Assembly (NCBI GenBank): GCA_963726615.1 | Contig: CAVSCX010000003.1 | Span: 124,001-188,000, forward strand | Source: CAWDZK01 sp963726615 | Lineage (GTDB): Bacteria > Actinomycetota > Actinomycetes > JACCUZ01 | DNA length: 64,000 nucleotides | Reading direction: 5' to 3' | In this document: positions 1-7,012 of the stretch, in pieces | How positions within the stretch are numbered: position 1 is the first letter of the stretch | Layout: each line of letters opens with the position of its first letter | Notes under the pieces: generated by a model | Told to the model about the DNA's origin: nothing | Database searches by the model: none | What the model saw: only the letters and a program-made list of their open reading frames with translations | Position numbers and translations under genes: made by a program

Positions 1-746
1 CGATGGCGGCGGTAGACCTTGCAGTCGAGCAGGGCGCAGCCCTGGTCGACCTCGGCGGGGTGCGGGCCGGGCCGGGACACGAGGTCGGCGAGGACGAGGA
101 GGTGCGCCGGGTCGCGCCGTTCGTCGCCGCGGTCCGACGACGGCACCCCCGGCTGGCAATCTCCGTCGACACCTGGCGCGCCGGCGTCGGCCGGGCGGCG
201 TGCGCGGCCGGGGCCGACCTCCTCAACGACGCCTGGCAGGGGTTCGACCCCGGGCTGGCCCAGGTCGCGGCCGAGCACGGCGTCGGGCTCGTCTGCAGCC
301 ACACCGGTGGGCTCCCGCCACGCACCGACCCGCACCGCGCGGCGTACGACGACGTGGTGGCCGACGTGGTCGCCACGGTGACCGGGCTGGCCGAGCGCGC
401 CTTGGCCGCGGGCGTACGGCGGGACGCGATCCTCGTCGACGCCGCACCCGACTTCGGCAAGAACACCTACCACTCGCTGGAGCTCACCCGGCGGCTGGAC
501 GAGCTCGTCGCGACCGGCTGGCCGGTGCTTGTCGCCGTGTCGAACAAGAAGTTCCTCGGCGAGGTGCTCGACGTCGACAAGGACGGCCGGCTGGAGGCGA
601 CGCTGGCCGCGACAGCGGTGAGCGCCTGGCACGGCGGCAGGGTCTTCCGCGCGCACCAGGTGGGGGCGACCCGCAGGGTGCTGGACACGGTGGGCGCCAT
701 CCGCGGGACACGGCCGCCGGCCGTGTCCCGCCGCGCCCTCGCCTGA
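1..746 (+). CDS. folP2: Dihydropteroate synthase-like protein (FolP2 type), 5' end outside window
   Basis: The 5' end lies before the window; the frame is open from base 3 and ends at TGA 744-746. The fold matches the pterin-binding TIM barrel of dihydropteroate synthase: VDLGGVRAGPG corresponds to the usual pterin loop, SVDTWR to the second strand, DFGKN to the FGK segment and VSNKKFLGE to the SRKxFxG segment. Several signature positions differ from genuine FolP: GGVRAGPG replaces GGESTRPG, and the C-terminal part has AHQVGATRR where RVHDV is usual. These changes resemble the second, FolP2-type copy of actinobacteria, which in mycobacteria is reported to lack synthase activity. It sits beside LOG-family genes and near dapE/dapD, as folP2 does in Mycobacterium. 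The role in this organism is unknown; classical folate synthesis is less likely. Confidence 0.8.
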   Translation, partial: MAAVDLAVEQGAALVDLGGVRAGPGHEVGEDEEVRRVAPFVAAVRRRHPRLAISVDTWRAGVGRAACAAGADLLNDAWQGFDPGLAQVAAEHGVGLVCSHTGGLPPRTDPHRAAYDDVVADVVATVTGLAERALAAGVRRDAILVDAAPDFGKNTYHSLELTRRLDELVATGWPVLVAVSNKKFLGEVLDVDKDGRLEATLAATAVSAWHGGRVFRAHQVGATRRVLDTVGAIRGTRPPAVSRRALA

Positions 747-793
747 TCTCCCGCTCCTTCCGGCCCCCGGCGGAGCGGGGGGCTCGGGCGGGG

Positions 794-1396
794 TCAGAGC
801 TCGGCTTCCAGGATCTCGTCGGGCGCAGCTGTCGTGGTGGGTGGCGCACCCTCGGCGAGCCGGGCCTCGACGGCGTCGAACGCGTCGACCACCGAGGTGG
901 CCCAGGTGACCGCGTCCCGCGCGCCGTCCCGGACGAAGCCGCGCTCCACCAGCAGGTCCACCTGGGCCCGCAACGGGTCGTAGAGGCCGTCGGGGTCGAG
1001 GACGACCACCGGCTTGGCATGCATCGCGAGCGTCCGCGACACCCAGATCTCCAGCAGCTCCTCGAGGGTGCCCAGCCCGCCGGGGAGGGTGAGGAACGCA
1101 TCCGACCGGGCGTCCATCAGACCCTTGCGGGACCGCATGTCGTCAGTGACGAGCAGGTCGTCGGCGTCGTGGTCAGCGACCTCGAGGTCGAGCAGGACCT
1201 GAGGGATCACGCCGACGGTTCGCGCCCCGCCCGCCCGAGCGGCCCCCGCCACCGCGCCCATGCACGAGACGCTGCCGCCGCCGGTGACGAGGGAGTGACC
1301 GCGCCGGGCCAGCTCGGTGCCCACGGCGGCCGCGAGCTCCACGTACGCATGGTCGATCCGGGTGCTGGAGGAGCAGAACACGCAGACAGCGGCCAC
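794..1396 (-). CDS. LOG family (TIGR00730-type) nucleotide phosphoribohydrolase-like protein, copy 2
   Basis: A Rossmann-fold protein of 200 residues with the two LOG-family motifs: GGGSVSCMG at about 39-47 and PGGLGTLEEL at about 105-114, with RK at 90-91. Family members (LONELY GUY type, formerly called lysine decarboxylases) release cytokinin-like bases from nucleoside monophosphates; the true bacterial substrate is often unknown. The GTG start at 1396-1394 overlaps the TAG stop of the upstream paralogue by one base (TAGTG), so the two are translationally coupled. An upstream in-frame extension is only the shadow of the paralogue. It converges with the folP2-like gene. Confidence 0.82.
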   Translation of the reverse strand: MAAVCVFCSSSTRIDHAYVELAAAVGTELARRGHSLVTGGGSVSCMGAVAGAARAGGARTVGVIPQVLLDLEVADHDADDLLVTDDMRSRKGLMDARSDAFLTLPGGLGTLEELLEIWVSRTLAMHAKPVVVLDPDGLYDPLRAQVDLLVERGFVRDGARDAVTWATSVVDAFDAVEARLAEGAPPTTTAAPDEILEAEL

Positions 1397-2226
1397 TACT
1401 CGCTGCCCACGCGGGCGGCCTCGCCGTCCGGCGCGGGCGCGACGCCGAGCGTCTCGTCGGCGAGCGTGACCAGCCGCACCGCCTCGGCCGGGTCGTCGGT
1501 GACCCGGAACAGCGCCAGGTCGCGCTCGTTGATCTTGCCACCGGCCAGGACCGTGGACCTCAGCCAGTCGACCAGGCCGTCCCAGTAGGCGTGGCCGAGC
1601 AGCACGACCGGGAACGAGGTGACCTTGCGGGTCTGGACCAGGCAGAGCGCCTCGAAGAGCTCGTCGAACGTCCCGAAGCCGCCGGGCAGGACGATGAAGC
1701 CTTGGGCGTACTTGACGAACATGGTCTTGCGGGCGAAGAAGTAGCGGAAGTCGACGCCGATGTCGACCCACTCGTTCATGCCCTGCTCGAAGGGCAGCTC
1801 GATGCCCAGGCCGACCGAGACCCCACCGGCCTCGCACGCACCGCGGTTGGCGGCCTCCATCGCGCCGGGGCCGCCACCGGTGATGACCGCGTAGCCGGCC
1901 TCGGCGAGCAGCCCCCCGACGGCCCGGCCGAGGGCGTACTCGGGGTCGTCCTCGTTCACCCGGGCCGAGCCGAACACGCTCACCGCGCGGCCCAGCTCGG
2001 CCAGGGCGCCGAACCCCTCGACGAACTCGGACTGGATCCGCAGCACCCGCCACGGGTCGGCGTGCACCCAGTCGGTGGGTCCCCGCGTGTCCAGCAGGTG
2101 CGCGTCGGTGGTCTCGCCCTCGACCTGCTTGCGACGCAGGGTGACCGGGCCCTTGTGCTTCTCCCGCGGGCGGGCGGGCAACGGGTCGCCCGGGGCGTCG
2201 ACGGGCTCGCTGGACTCCGGGGTCAT
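1396..2226 (-). CDS. LOG family (TIGR00730-type) protein, copy 1
   Basis: A LOG-family protein of 276 residues with an N-terminal tail of about 80 residues before the Rossmann core. The core shows GGGPGAMEA at about 117-125, RKTMF at 166-170 and PGGFGTFDEL at 181-190, the nucleotide-binding and catalytic signatures of the family. The ATG start at 2226 lies 7 nt after a TAACCT -10 box (2239-2234 on the minus strand), so the mRNA is probably leaderless. It is the first gene of a two-gene operon with a second LOG paralogue. The two copies differ in length and loop sequences and are not a recent duplication. The substrate cannot be told from sequence. Confidence 0.85.
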   Translation of the reverse strand: MTPESSEPVDAPGDPLPARPREKHKGPVTLRRKQVEGETTDAHLLDTRGPTDWVHADPWRVLRIQSEFVEGFGALAELGRAVSVFGSARVNEDDPEYALGRAVGGLLAEAGYAVITGGGPGAMEAANRGACEAGGVSVGLGIELPFEQGMNEWVDIGVDFRYFFARKTMFVKYAQGFIVLPGGFGTFDELFEALCLVQTRKVTSFPVVLLGHAYWDGLVDWLRSTVLAGGKINERDLALFRVTDDPAEAVRLVTLADETLGVAPAPDGEAARVGSE

Positions 2227-2275
2227 GCCTGGCAGGTTATCCGCGGTCCGGGCCGTCACACCGCACGCCGGGCGC

Positions 2276-2734
2276 TCAGGTGGGGTCCGCGAGCCGGTCG
2301 CTGATCTCCCGCAGCTGGTCGACCTGGGCGGGGTCGAGCCGGTCGAAGACGGCGGCGCGGACCGCAGCGACGTGCCCCGACGCGGCCGCGACCACCGAGT
2401 CCCAGCCGGCGTCGGTGAGCACCGCCAGAGCCCCGCGCCGGTCGGTGGGGTGCCGCTCGCGGCGTACCCACCCCTTCTCCTCGAGCCGCGCCACCGCGTG
2501 CGAGAGCCGGCTCGCCGACGAGGTCGTCCGCTGGGCCAGCTCACTCATCCGCAGGGTCCGGCCCGGGGCCTCGGAGAGCATCGCGAGCACCTGGTAGTAG
2601 CCGTGCGGCATGCCGGAGTCCCGCTGCAGCTGGCGGTCCAGCGCCTCGTCGACCGCGGTCACCGCGCGCAGGAAGGCCCGCCAGGCGCGTTGCTCCTCGG
2701 CGTCGAGCCAGCGCGGGGCATCGGGGTCGGTCAT
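2276..2734 (-). CDS. MarR family transcriptional regulator
   Basis: A winged-helix regulator of 152 residues. The helical N terminus (about 10-40) is followed by the MarR core, with recognition helix SELAQRTTSSASRLSHAVARL and a wing containing RRERHPTDRRGALAVLT (the DxRG signature). It probably represses itself and the divergent VOC gene, since two identical-class palindromes lie between them. The ATG at 2734 is preferred over the longer reading from 2770: a -10 box TATCCT (2748-2743, minus) sits 8 nt upstream with TTGAGA (2770-2765) 16 bp further, giving a leaderless mRNA; the longer start would lie inside that -35. The ligand is unknown; the VOC partner suggests an aromatic or electrophilic effector (inference). 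Confidence 0.85.
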   Translation of the reverse strand: MTDPDAPRWLDAEEQRAWRAFLRAVTAVDEALDRQLQRDSGMPHGYYQVLAMLSEAPGRTLRMSELAQRTTSSASRLSHAVARLEEKGWVRRERHPTDRRGALAVLTDAGWDSVVAAASGHVAAVRAAVFDRLDPAQVDQLREISDRLADPT

Positions 2735-2742
2735 GCTGACAG

Positions 2743-2804
2743 AGGATAGCCGGAATACTTGAAGTCTCAATTTCTTTCGGCTAGTATCATCCTTGAGAGT
2801 TCAA
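2743..2804. promoter_or_regulatory. Divergent marR/VOC promoters with two MarR-type operators
   Basis: Two copies of TTGA-N4-TCAA lie at 2759-2770 (spacer AGTC) and 2793-2804 (spacer GAGT), 34 bp centre to centre. On the plus strand TTGAAG (2759-2764), a 17-bp spacer and TAGTAT (2782-2787) make a promoter for the VOC gene; box 1 covers its -35 and box 2 its start point. On the minus strand TTGAGA (2770-2765), 16 bp and TATCCT (2748-2743) drive marR, again overlapped by box 1. The arrangement predicts joint repression by the MarR protein. Confidence 0.7.
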
Positions 2805-2827
2805 CCAGTTAGCCCGAGGAGCCCGCC

Positions 2828-3352
2828 ATGCCCGTCCGCCGCCTGAACCACGCCGTCCTCTTCGTCCGCGACGTCCGGGCCAGCGTCGCCTTCTACTCCG
2901 AGGTGCTCGGCTTCGCCCCGATCGAGGGCATGGACGGGCTCACCGGCGCCGCATTCCTGCGTGCCCCGTCGTCGACAAACGACCACGACCTGGGGCTGTT
3001 CGAGATCGGCTCGGCCGCGGCACCCTCCGGCGCCGGCCGCAGCACCGTCGGCCTCTACCACCTGGCCTGGGAGGTCGAGACCCTGGCCGACCTGGCCGAG
3101 ATCGCCGACCGGCTGCAGGCTCGCGGAGCGCTGGTCGGCGCCACCGACCACGCCACCACCAAGGCGCTCTACGCCAAGGACCCGGACGGGCTCGAGCTCG
3201 AGGTGAGCTGGCTGGTGCCGGCGGACCGGCTCACCCCGGAGATCCTCGGGCGCCGCGCCTCGCTGGTGCCGCTGGACCTGCAGCAGGAGATCGACACCTT
3301 CGGCGCCGACACGCTCGGCGGCCTCGGCGTCTCGGTGCCCGCCCCCGCCTGA
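2828..3352 (+). CDS. VOC family protein (glyoxalase/catechol-2,3-dioxygenase-like)
   Basis: A 174-residue protein of the vicinal oxygen chelate superfamily, with two beta-alpha-beta-beta-beta modules. Likely metal ligands are His8 in LNHAVLF, the His of LYHLAWEV and the Glu of LELEVSW, placed as in CatE/extradiol dioxygenase-like proteins. It probably acts in the cytosol on an aromatic or dicarbonyl compound; the substrate cannot be assigned. A strong ribosome site GAGGAG (2816-2821) precedes the ATG. Transcription starts divergently from marR through two operators, so it is the likely target of that repressor. The tail after about residue 135 extends past the usual VOC core. Confidence 0.82.
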   Translation: MPVRRLNHAVLFVRDVRASVAFYSEVLGFAPIEGMDGLTGAAFLRAPSSTNDHDLGLFEIGSAAAPSGAGRSTVGLYHLAWEVETLADLAEIADRLQARGALVGATDHATTKALYAKDPDGLELEVSWLVPADRLTPEILGRRASLVPLDLQQEIDTFGADTLGGLGVSVPAPA

Positions 3353-3396
3353 CGTCGTCCCCGCGCCCGTAGGCCACTCCCCCAAGCAAGATCCTT

Positions 3397-3445
3397 TGTG
3401 CGCCGACACACCGACACGCCCGGCGTGTCGGTGTGTCGGCGCACA
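3397..3445. repeat. Perfect 24-bp inverted repeat (49-bp palindrome)
   Basis: Arms 3397-3420 and 3422-3445 are exact reverse complements around the single base at 3421. Each arm itself contains the related words CGACACA and CGACACG. It lies 45 bp after the VOC stop and before the sigma gene on the same strand. No T-run follows on either side, so it is not a textbook intrinsic terminator. No second copy was found by eye in the window. It may be a transcript-end hairpin or one copy of a dispersed palindromic element. Confidence 0.85.
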
Positions 3446-3576
3446 TTCGGGATGCACGTGCGGGGCCGAGCGCGCCGCGTGGGTCGGCCGGCTCAACCTT
3501 CGGTCGGCTCACGCGTCTTCCTCGTGTGCAGCGAGCCGGGGTGCCAGCGACGACGGGCGGCCACCAGGATGTCGGC

Positions 3577-4116
3577 GTGGGGGACGAGCCGGCTGACCCG
3601 AGCCGTGACCTCGGCGACGGCGGGGACGCTGCCGCCGACTACCGGGACCTGTTCTTCGGCCACTTCGCCGCCATGACCCGGCTGGCGACGATGCTCGGCG
3701 CCGACGACCCGGAGGACGTCGCCCAGGAGGCGTTCGTCCGCCTGCACCGCCGTACCCGCACGCTGCGCGACCCGCACGCGGCGGTCGGCTACCTGCGGGC
3801 CACCGTCGTCAACCTCACCCGGTCCCGGCTGCGCCACCTTGCCGTCGTACGCCGGCACGCCACCCGCGACGCGACGACGACCGGGCTGGTGGCGAGCGCC
3901 GAGCACGACGTCCTGACCCGCGAGACCCACCACGAGCTCGTGGCCGCCGTGCAGCGGCTGACGCCCCGGCACCGGGAGGCGTTGGTGCTGCGCTACTGGC
4001 TGGACCTCACCGAGGCCGAGATGGCCGAGGCGATGGGTGTCAGCCGGGGCACCGTCAAGTCGCACGTGTCGCGCGGGCTGGACGCCCTCGCCGCCCAGCT
4101 GGAGGCCCGCCGATGA
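3577..4116 (+). CDS. ECF-type RNA polymerase sigma factor (SigE-like family)
   Basis: A short sigma-70 family protein with only regions 2 and 4. Region 2 includes DDPEDVAQEAFVRLHRR (core binding and -10 recognition); region 4 includes the helix-turn-helix LTEAEMAEAMGVSRGTVKSHV. A spacer of about 30 residues joins them. The start is uncertain: the frame is open from 3433, but that ATG sits inside the 49-bp palindrome. GTG 3577 has AGGA (3566-3569) 7 nt upstream and gives 179 residues, a normal length; GTG 3541 is an alternative. The next gene overlaps by ATGA and encodes a single-pass membrane protein, the usual sigma/anti-sigma layout. The regulon is unknown. Confidence 0.85.
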   Translation: MGDEPADPSRDLGDGGDAAADYRDLFFGHFAAMTRLATMLGADDPEDVAQEAFVRLHRRTRTLRDPHAAVGYLRATVVNLTRSRLRHLAVVRRHATRDATTTGLVASAEHDVLTRETHHELVAAVQRLTPRHREALVLRYWLDLTEAEMAEAMGVSRGTVKSHVSRGLDALAAQLEARR

Positions 4117-5237
4117 ACGACACCGACACCCGGCACGCCGACCTCGAGCAGCGGCTGCGCGCCGCGGCCGGAGCCGTGCCGGCCCGGCCGGTGCCGGACG
4201 ACGCCTGGGTCCAGCTGCAGTCCCGGCTCGCGACCCGCGACGGACAGCACGGCCGGAGGTTCCTCGCCGCGGCCGCTGTCGTGGCGCTGCTGCTCGGGCT
4301 GGTCGGCGCCGCCGCCCTGCTCGACGACGGTCGCCACAGCGCCGGGCCGGCCGGTGGCAGCAGCGACGAGGACGCGTGGGCGACGGAGAACATCCTCGGC
4401 GAGCCGGTCGTCGCCGAGACCCTGACCATGGGCGGCCAGCGGGTCCGGCACCAGCTGGTCCTCACCGACACCGACGGCAAGGGTCCGAGCCTCTGCGACC
4501 GTTTCGTGTCCGGCTCGGGCAGCGCGGGCGGCTGCAGCTCCCGCGACGCCCGCGCCGACGACCCGGCAGTGGCCTTCGACTGGCTCTCCGGCACGACCGG
4601 CAGTGGGGACATCCACGGCGTGCTCGGTGCGGTCGACGACCGGGTGCAGAAGGTCCAGGTCTGGATGAGCAACGGCGACGAGACGCTCGTTACGCTGCAC
4701 CCGACCGGTTGGGAGGGCACGCGGTCCTTCGCTCTCACCGTGCCGGACACCGGGCCTGCGCCGCAGCGCCTGGTCGCCTACTCCGACGCCAAGGGCACCG
4801 TGCTCCAGGCCGTCGATCTCGCCGACCAGTTCGGCAACGAGTGGCTGGGGGCTCCCGCGGACTGCGCCGGTACCAGCGCGGCGCTTCCGCTCCCCGGTGT
4901 CCCCGCGACGGTGGCCGCGTCCCCCCGCGACGCGAACGTCGTCGAGGAGGGCACGGGGACCGGGCGCACCGTGTGCCAGCCCCTGACCAACAGCATCCAG
5001 GGCGTCCGGCTCGGGACCACCGGCGTCGTTGCCCTCGTCGCCCCCGAGGTGGCTAGGGTCCAGCTGCGCCACGGCCCGAGCCGGTTCAACGGCCCCTCTG
5101 ACCTGGTCGTCGGGACCACGATCTGGCGAGCCGTCGTGCTCACCGGTTCCGGGCCGCTCTCCCCCGACGACCTGCTCGTCGCGATCGACTCGCAGGGGAC
5201 GGAGCTGGCCACCATCCGGGTCAGTGAGCTCCCGTGA
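4113..5237 (+). CDS. Putative membrane anti-sigma factor or sigma-linked membrane protein
   Basis: A 374-residue protein whose ATG overlaps the sigma-factor stop (ATGA). Residues 1-49 are charged and cytosolic, residues about 50-70 form one transmembrane helix (AAAAVVALLLGLVGAAALL), and the remaining 300 residues are extracytoplasmic, beta-rich, with several cysteines. This is the topology of an anti-sigma factor, though no zinc-binding HxxxCxxC motif is visible in the cytosolic part. Function is inferred from context only. Its last 17 bp overlap the convergent dapE gene. Confidence 0.6.
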   Translation: MNDTDTRHADLEQRLRAAAGAVPARPVPDDAWVQLQSRLATRDGQHGRRFLAAAAVVALLLGLVGAAALLDDGRHSAGPAGGSSDEDAWATENILGEPVVAETLTMGGQRVRHQLVLTDTDGKGPSLCDRFVSGSGSAGGCSSRDARADDPAVAFDWLSGTTGSGDIHGVLGAVDDRVQKVQVWMSNGDETLVTLHPTGWEGTRSFALTVPDTGPAPQRLVAYSDAKGTVLQAVDLADQFGNEWLGAPADCAGTSAALPLPGVPATVAASPRDANVVEEGTGTGRTVCQPLTNSIQGVRLGTTGVVALVAPEVARVQLRHGPSRFNGPSDLVVGTTIWRAVVLTGSGPLSPDDLLVAIDSQGTELATIRVSELP

Positions 5238-6288
5238 GCCACGCGAGCAGCTTCTGCTCGCACTCCAGGATCGGTGCGATGTCGCAGTACTCCTCGCGCT
5301 GGTGCGCGACCATCGGGTCGCCCGGCCCGTAGTTGACTGCGGGTACGCCGAGAGCCGAGAACCGCGCCACGTCGGTCCAGCCGAACTTCGGCAGCGGCTC
5401 GCCGCCGACCATCGCGACGAACGCCGCTGCCGCCGGGTGCGACAGCCCGGGCAGCGCTCCCGGCGCCGAGTCGGTGATGCGCACGTCGAAACCGTCCAGC
5501 ACCCGGCATACGAGGTCGGCCGCCTCGGCCTCGGATCGCGACGGCGCGAACCGGTAGTTCACCTCGACCACGCACTCGTCCGGGATGACGTTGCCGGCCA
5601 CTCCACCGTGGACGCCGACAGCGTTGAGGCCTTCGCGGTAGACCAGACCGTCGATCTCCACCTGCTCCGCGTCGTACGCCGCGAGCCGCTGGAGCACCGC
5701 ACCGGCCTTGTGGACGGCGTTGTCCCCCATCCACGAGCGCGCCGAGTGGGACCGGTGGCCGGTGAGGACGACGTCGGCGCGCAGGGTGCCCTGGCAGCCA
5801 CCCTCGACGGCGGCGTTGGTCGGCTCCATGAGGACGGCGAAGTCGGCGGCCAGCCAGTCCGGGTGGTGGCGGGCGACCCGACCGAGGCCGTTCTTGTCGG
5901 CCTCGACCTCCTCGTTGTCGTAGAAGACGTAGGTGACGTCCCGGTTCGGCTCGGTGAGCTGCGCGGCAAGCCTCAGCTGCACGGCCACGCCGCTCTTCAT
6001 GTCGGTGGTCCCGCAGCCGTGGATCCGGCCGTCCTCGACCCGGCACGGCAGGTTGTCCCCGAGGGGCACGGTGTCGAGGTGTCCGGCCAGCAGGACCCGC
6101 TCCGCCCGGCCGAGAGCGGTGCGGGCCACCACGGCATCACCGTCGCGGTCCACGGTGAGGTGCGGCAGCTCCCGCAGCACCAGCTCGACGGCCTCGGCCA
6201 GCCGTCGTTCGTCGCCACTGACCGACTCGATGTCGCAGAGGACGACGGTCAGCGCGGCGGCGTCCATCGACAGGTCCAGGCGCGTCAT
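5221..6288 (-). CDS. dapE: Succinyl-diaminopimelate desuccinylase
   Basis: An M20-family metallohydrolase of 355 residues that removes succinate from N-succinyl-LL-diaminopimelate in the lysine/meso-DAP pathway (cytosol). Metal-binding and catalytic landmarks are visible: GHLDTVP with His70 and Asp72, CGTTDMKSG with Asp96, and the catalytic NEE at about 125-127. The lid domain follows with GNVIPDECVVEVNYRF. The ATG lies 6 nt downstream of a TAGGGT -10 box, so the transcript is probably leaderless. It forms the DAP block with dapD and the more distant dapC. The 3' end overlaps the convergent membrane-protein gene by 17 bp. Confidence 0.93.
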   Translation of the reverse strand: MTRLDLSMDAAALTVVLCDIESVSGDERRLAEAVELVLRELPHLTVDRDGDAVVARTALGRAERVLLAGHLDTVPLGDNLPCRVEDGRIHGCGTTDMKSGVAVQLRLAAQLTEPNRDVTYVFYDNEEVEADKNGLGRVARHHPDWLAADFAVLMEPTNAAVEGGCQGTLRADVVLTGHRSHSARSWMGDNAVHKAGAVLQRLAAYDAEQVEIDGLVYREGLNAVGVHGGVAGNVIPDECVVEVNYRFAPSRSEAEAADLVCRVLDGFDVRITDSAPGALPGLSHPAAAAFVAMVGGEPLPKFGWTDVARFSALGVPAVNYGPGDPMVAHQREEYCDIAPILECEQKLLAWLTGAH

Positions 6289-6294
6289 GCCTGG

Positions 6295-6300
6295 ACCCTA
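6295..6300 (-). promoter_or_regulatory. Putative leaderless -10 box of dapE, overlapping the upstream stop codon
   Basis: On the minus strand TAGGGT occupies 6300-6295 and is followed after 6 nt by the dapE ATG at 6288. The first three bases, TAG (6300-6298), are also the stop codon of the upstream duplicated VOC gene. Confidence 0.5.
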
Positions 6301-6975
6301 GTGGGACCGGAAGGCGCAGAACTCGTTGCCTTCGGGGTCGGCGAGCACGTGCCAGTCGATGTCCTCGTCCGGCCCGCGCAGCACGGTCGCTCCCCGGGCG
6401 ACGAGAGCGTCGACGTCGTCGCACACCACGTCCCAGTGCCAGCGGTTCTTGACGGTCTTCGAGTCCGGGCAGGGTACGAACTTCCACACGTCGAACGGCA
6501 GCCCCGGCACGTCCCGCAGCCACCGGCGTACCCCGTCCGGGCCGGGCGAGAGCTGCGCGTCCAGGACCTCGGCCCACCACGCCGCGAGTCCGCCGGCGTC
6601 AGTCGCGTCGACGTCCAACCCGCTCGACCAGTCGCGCGGCGCCGGCGTGAAGACACAGAGCTCGTTGCCCTCGGGGTCGGCGAGCACGTGCCAGTCCCAG
6701 CCGGGCGCCGGCGCGTGCAGCACGGTGGCCCCGGCCGCGAGCAGCGGCTGCACCGAGTCCAGCACCAGGTCGGGATGCACGCGGTTCTTGACCGTCTTGG
6801 GCTCCGGCACGCGGTTGAGCCAGGTGGTGCGCTCCACCGGCTCGCCGGCCAGCCGGGTGACTCCGGCGCGGGTATGGGGATGCGCCTCCAGCCCGAGCAG
6901 CGGCCCCCAGAACGCCGCGACCACCGTGGGCTCGGCGACGTCGACGCAGAGGTCCTTCCATCGAGCGAGTGCCAT
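6298..6975 (-). CDS. VOC family protein with two tandem glyoxalase-like domains
   Basis: A 225-residue protein made of two similar halves of about 110 residues. Repeated words show the duplication: EPKTVKNRVHPDLV matches DSKTVKNRWHWDVV, and WHVLADPEGNELC matches WHVLADPEGNEFC. Each half has the VOC pattern of the glyoxalase-like group in which a conserved His follows KTVKNR. Catalytic function is unknown; many such proteins bind antibiotics or small electrophiles. ATG 6975 is chosen because TAGCGT (6989-6984, minus) lies 8 nt upstream; a longer reading to 7014 would overlap the dapD start. It lies between dapE and dapD, 37 bp from the divergent dapD. Confidence 0.82.
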   Translation of the reverse strand: MALARWKDLCVDVAEPTVVAAFWGPLLGLEAHPHTRAGVTRLAGEPVERTTWLNRVPEPKTVKNRVHPDLVLDSVQPLLAAGATVLHAPAPGWDWHVLADPEGNELCVFTPAPRDWSSGLDVDATDAGGLAAWWAEVLDAQLSPGPDGVRRWLRDVPGLPFDVWKFVPCPDSKTVKNRWHWDVVCDDVDALVARGATVLRGPDEDIDWHVLADPEGNEFCAFRSH

Positions 6976-7012
6976 GCGTGGGCACGCTACCGGGCTCTGG
7001 CAGGCTGGCGGC

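Noticed and set aside
235..260. tRNA T-loop-like sequence GGTTCGACCCC
   Set aside because: It lies inside the FolP2-like coding frame and no cloverleaf can be built around it.
3433..3576. Longer sigma-factor start at ATG 3433
   Set aside because: The start lies in the palindrome, lacks a ribosome site and adds 48 residues with no similarity to sigma regions.
5029..7012. Long plus-strand frame upstream of dapD
   Set aside because: It is antisense to dapE and the double VOC gene; only the part from ATG 7013 shows DapD homology.
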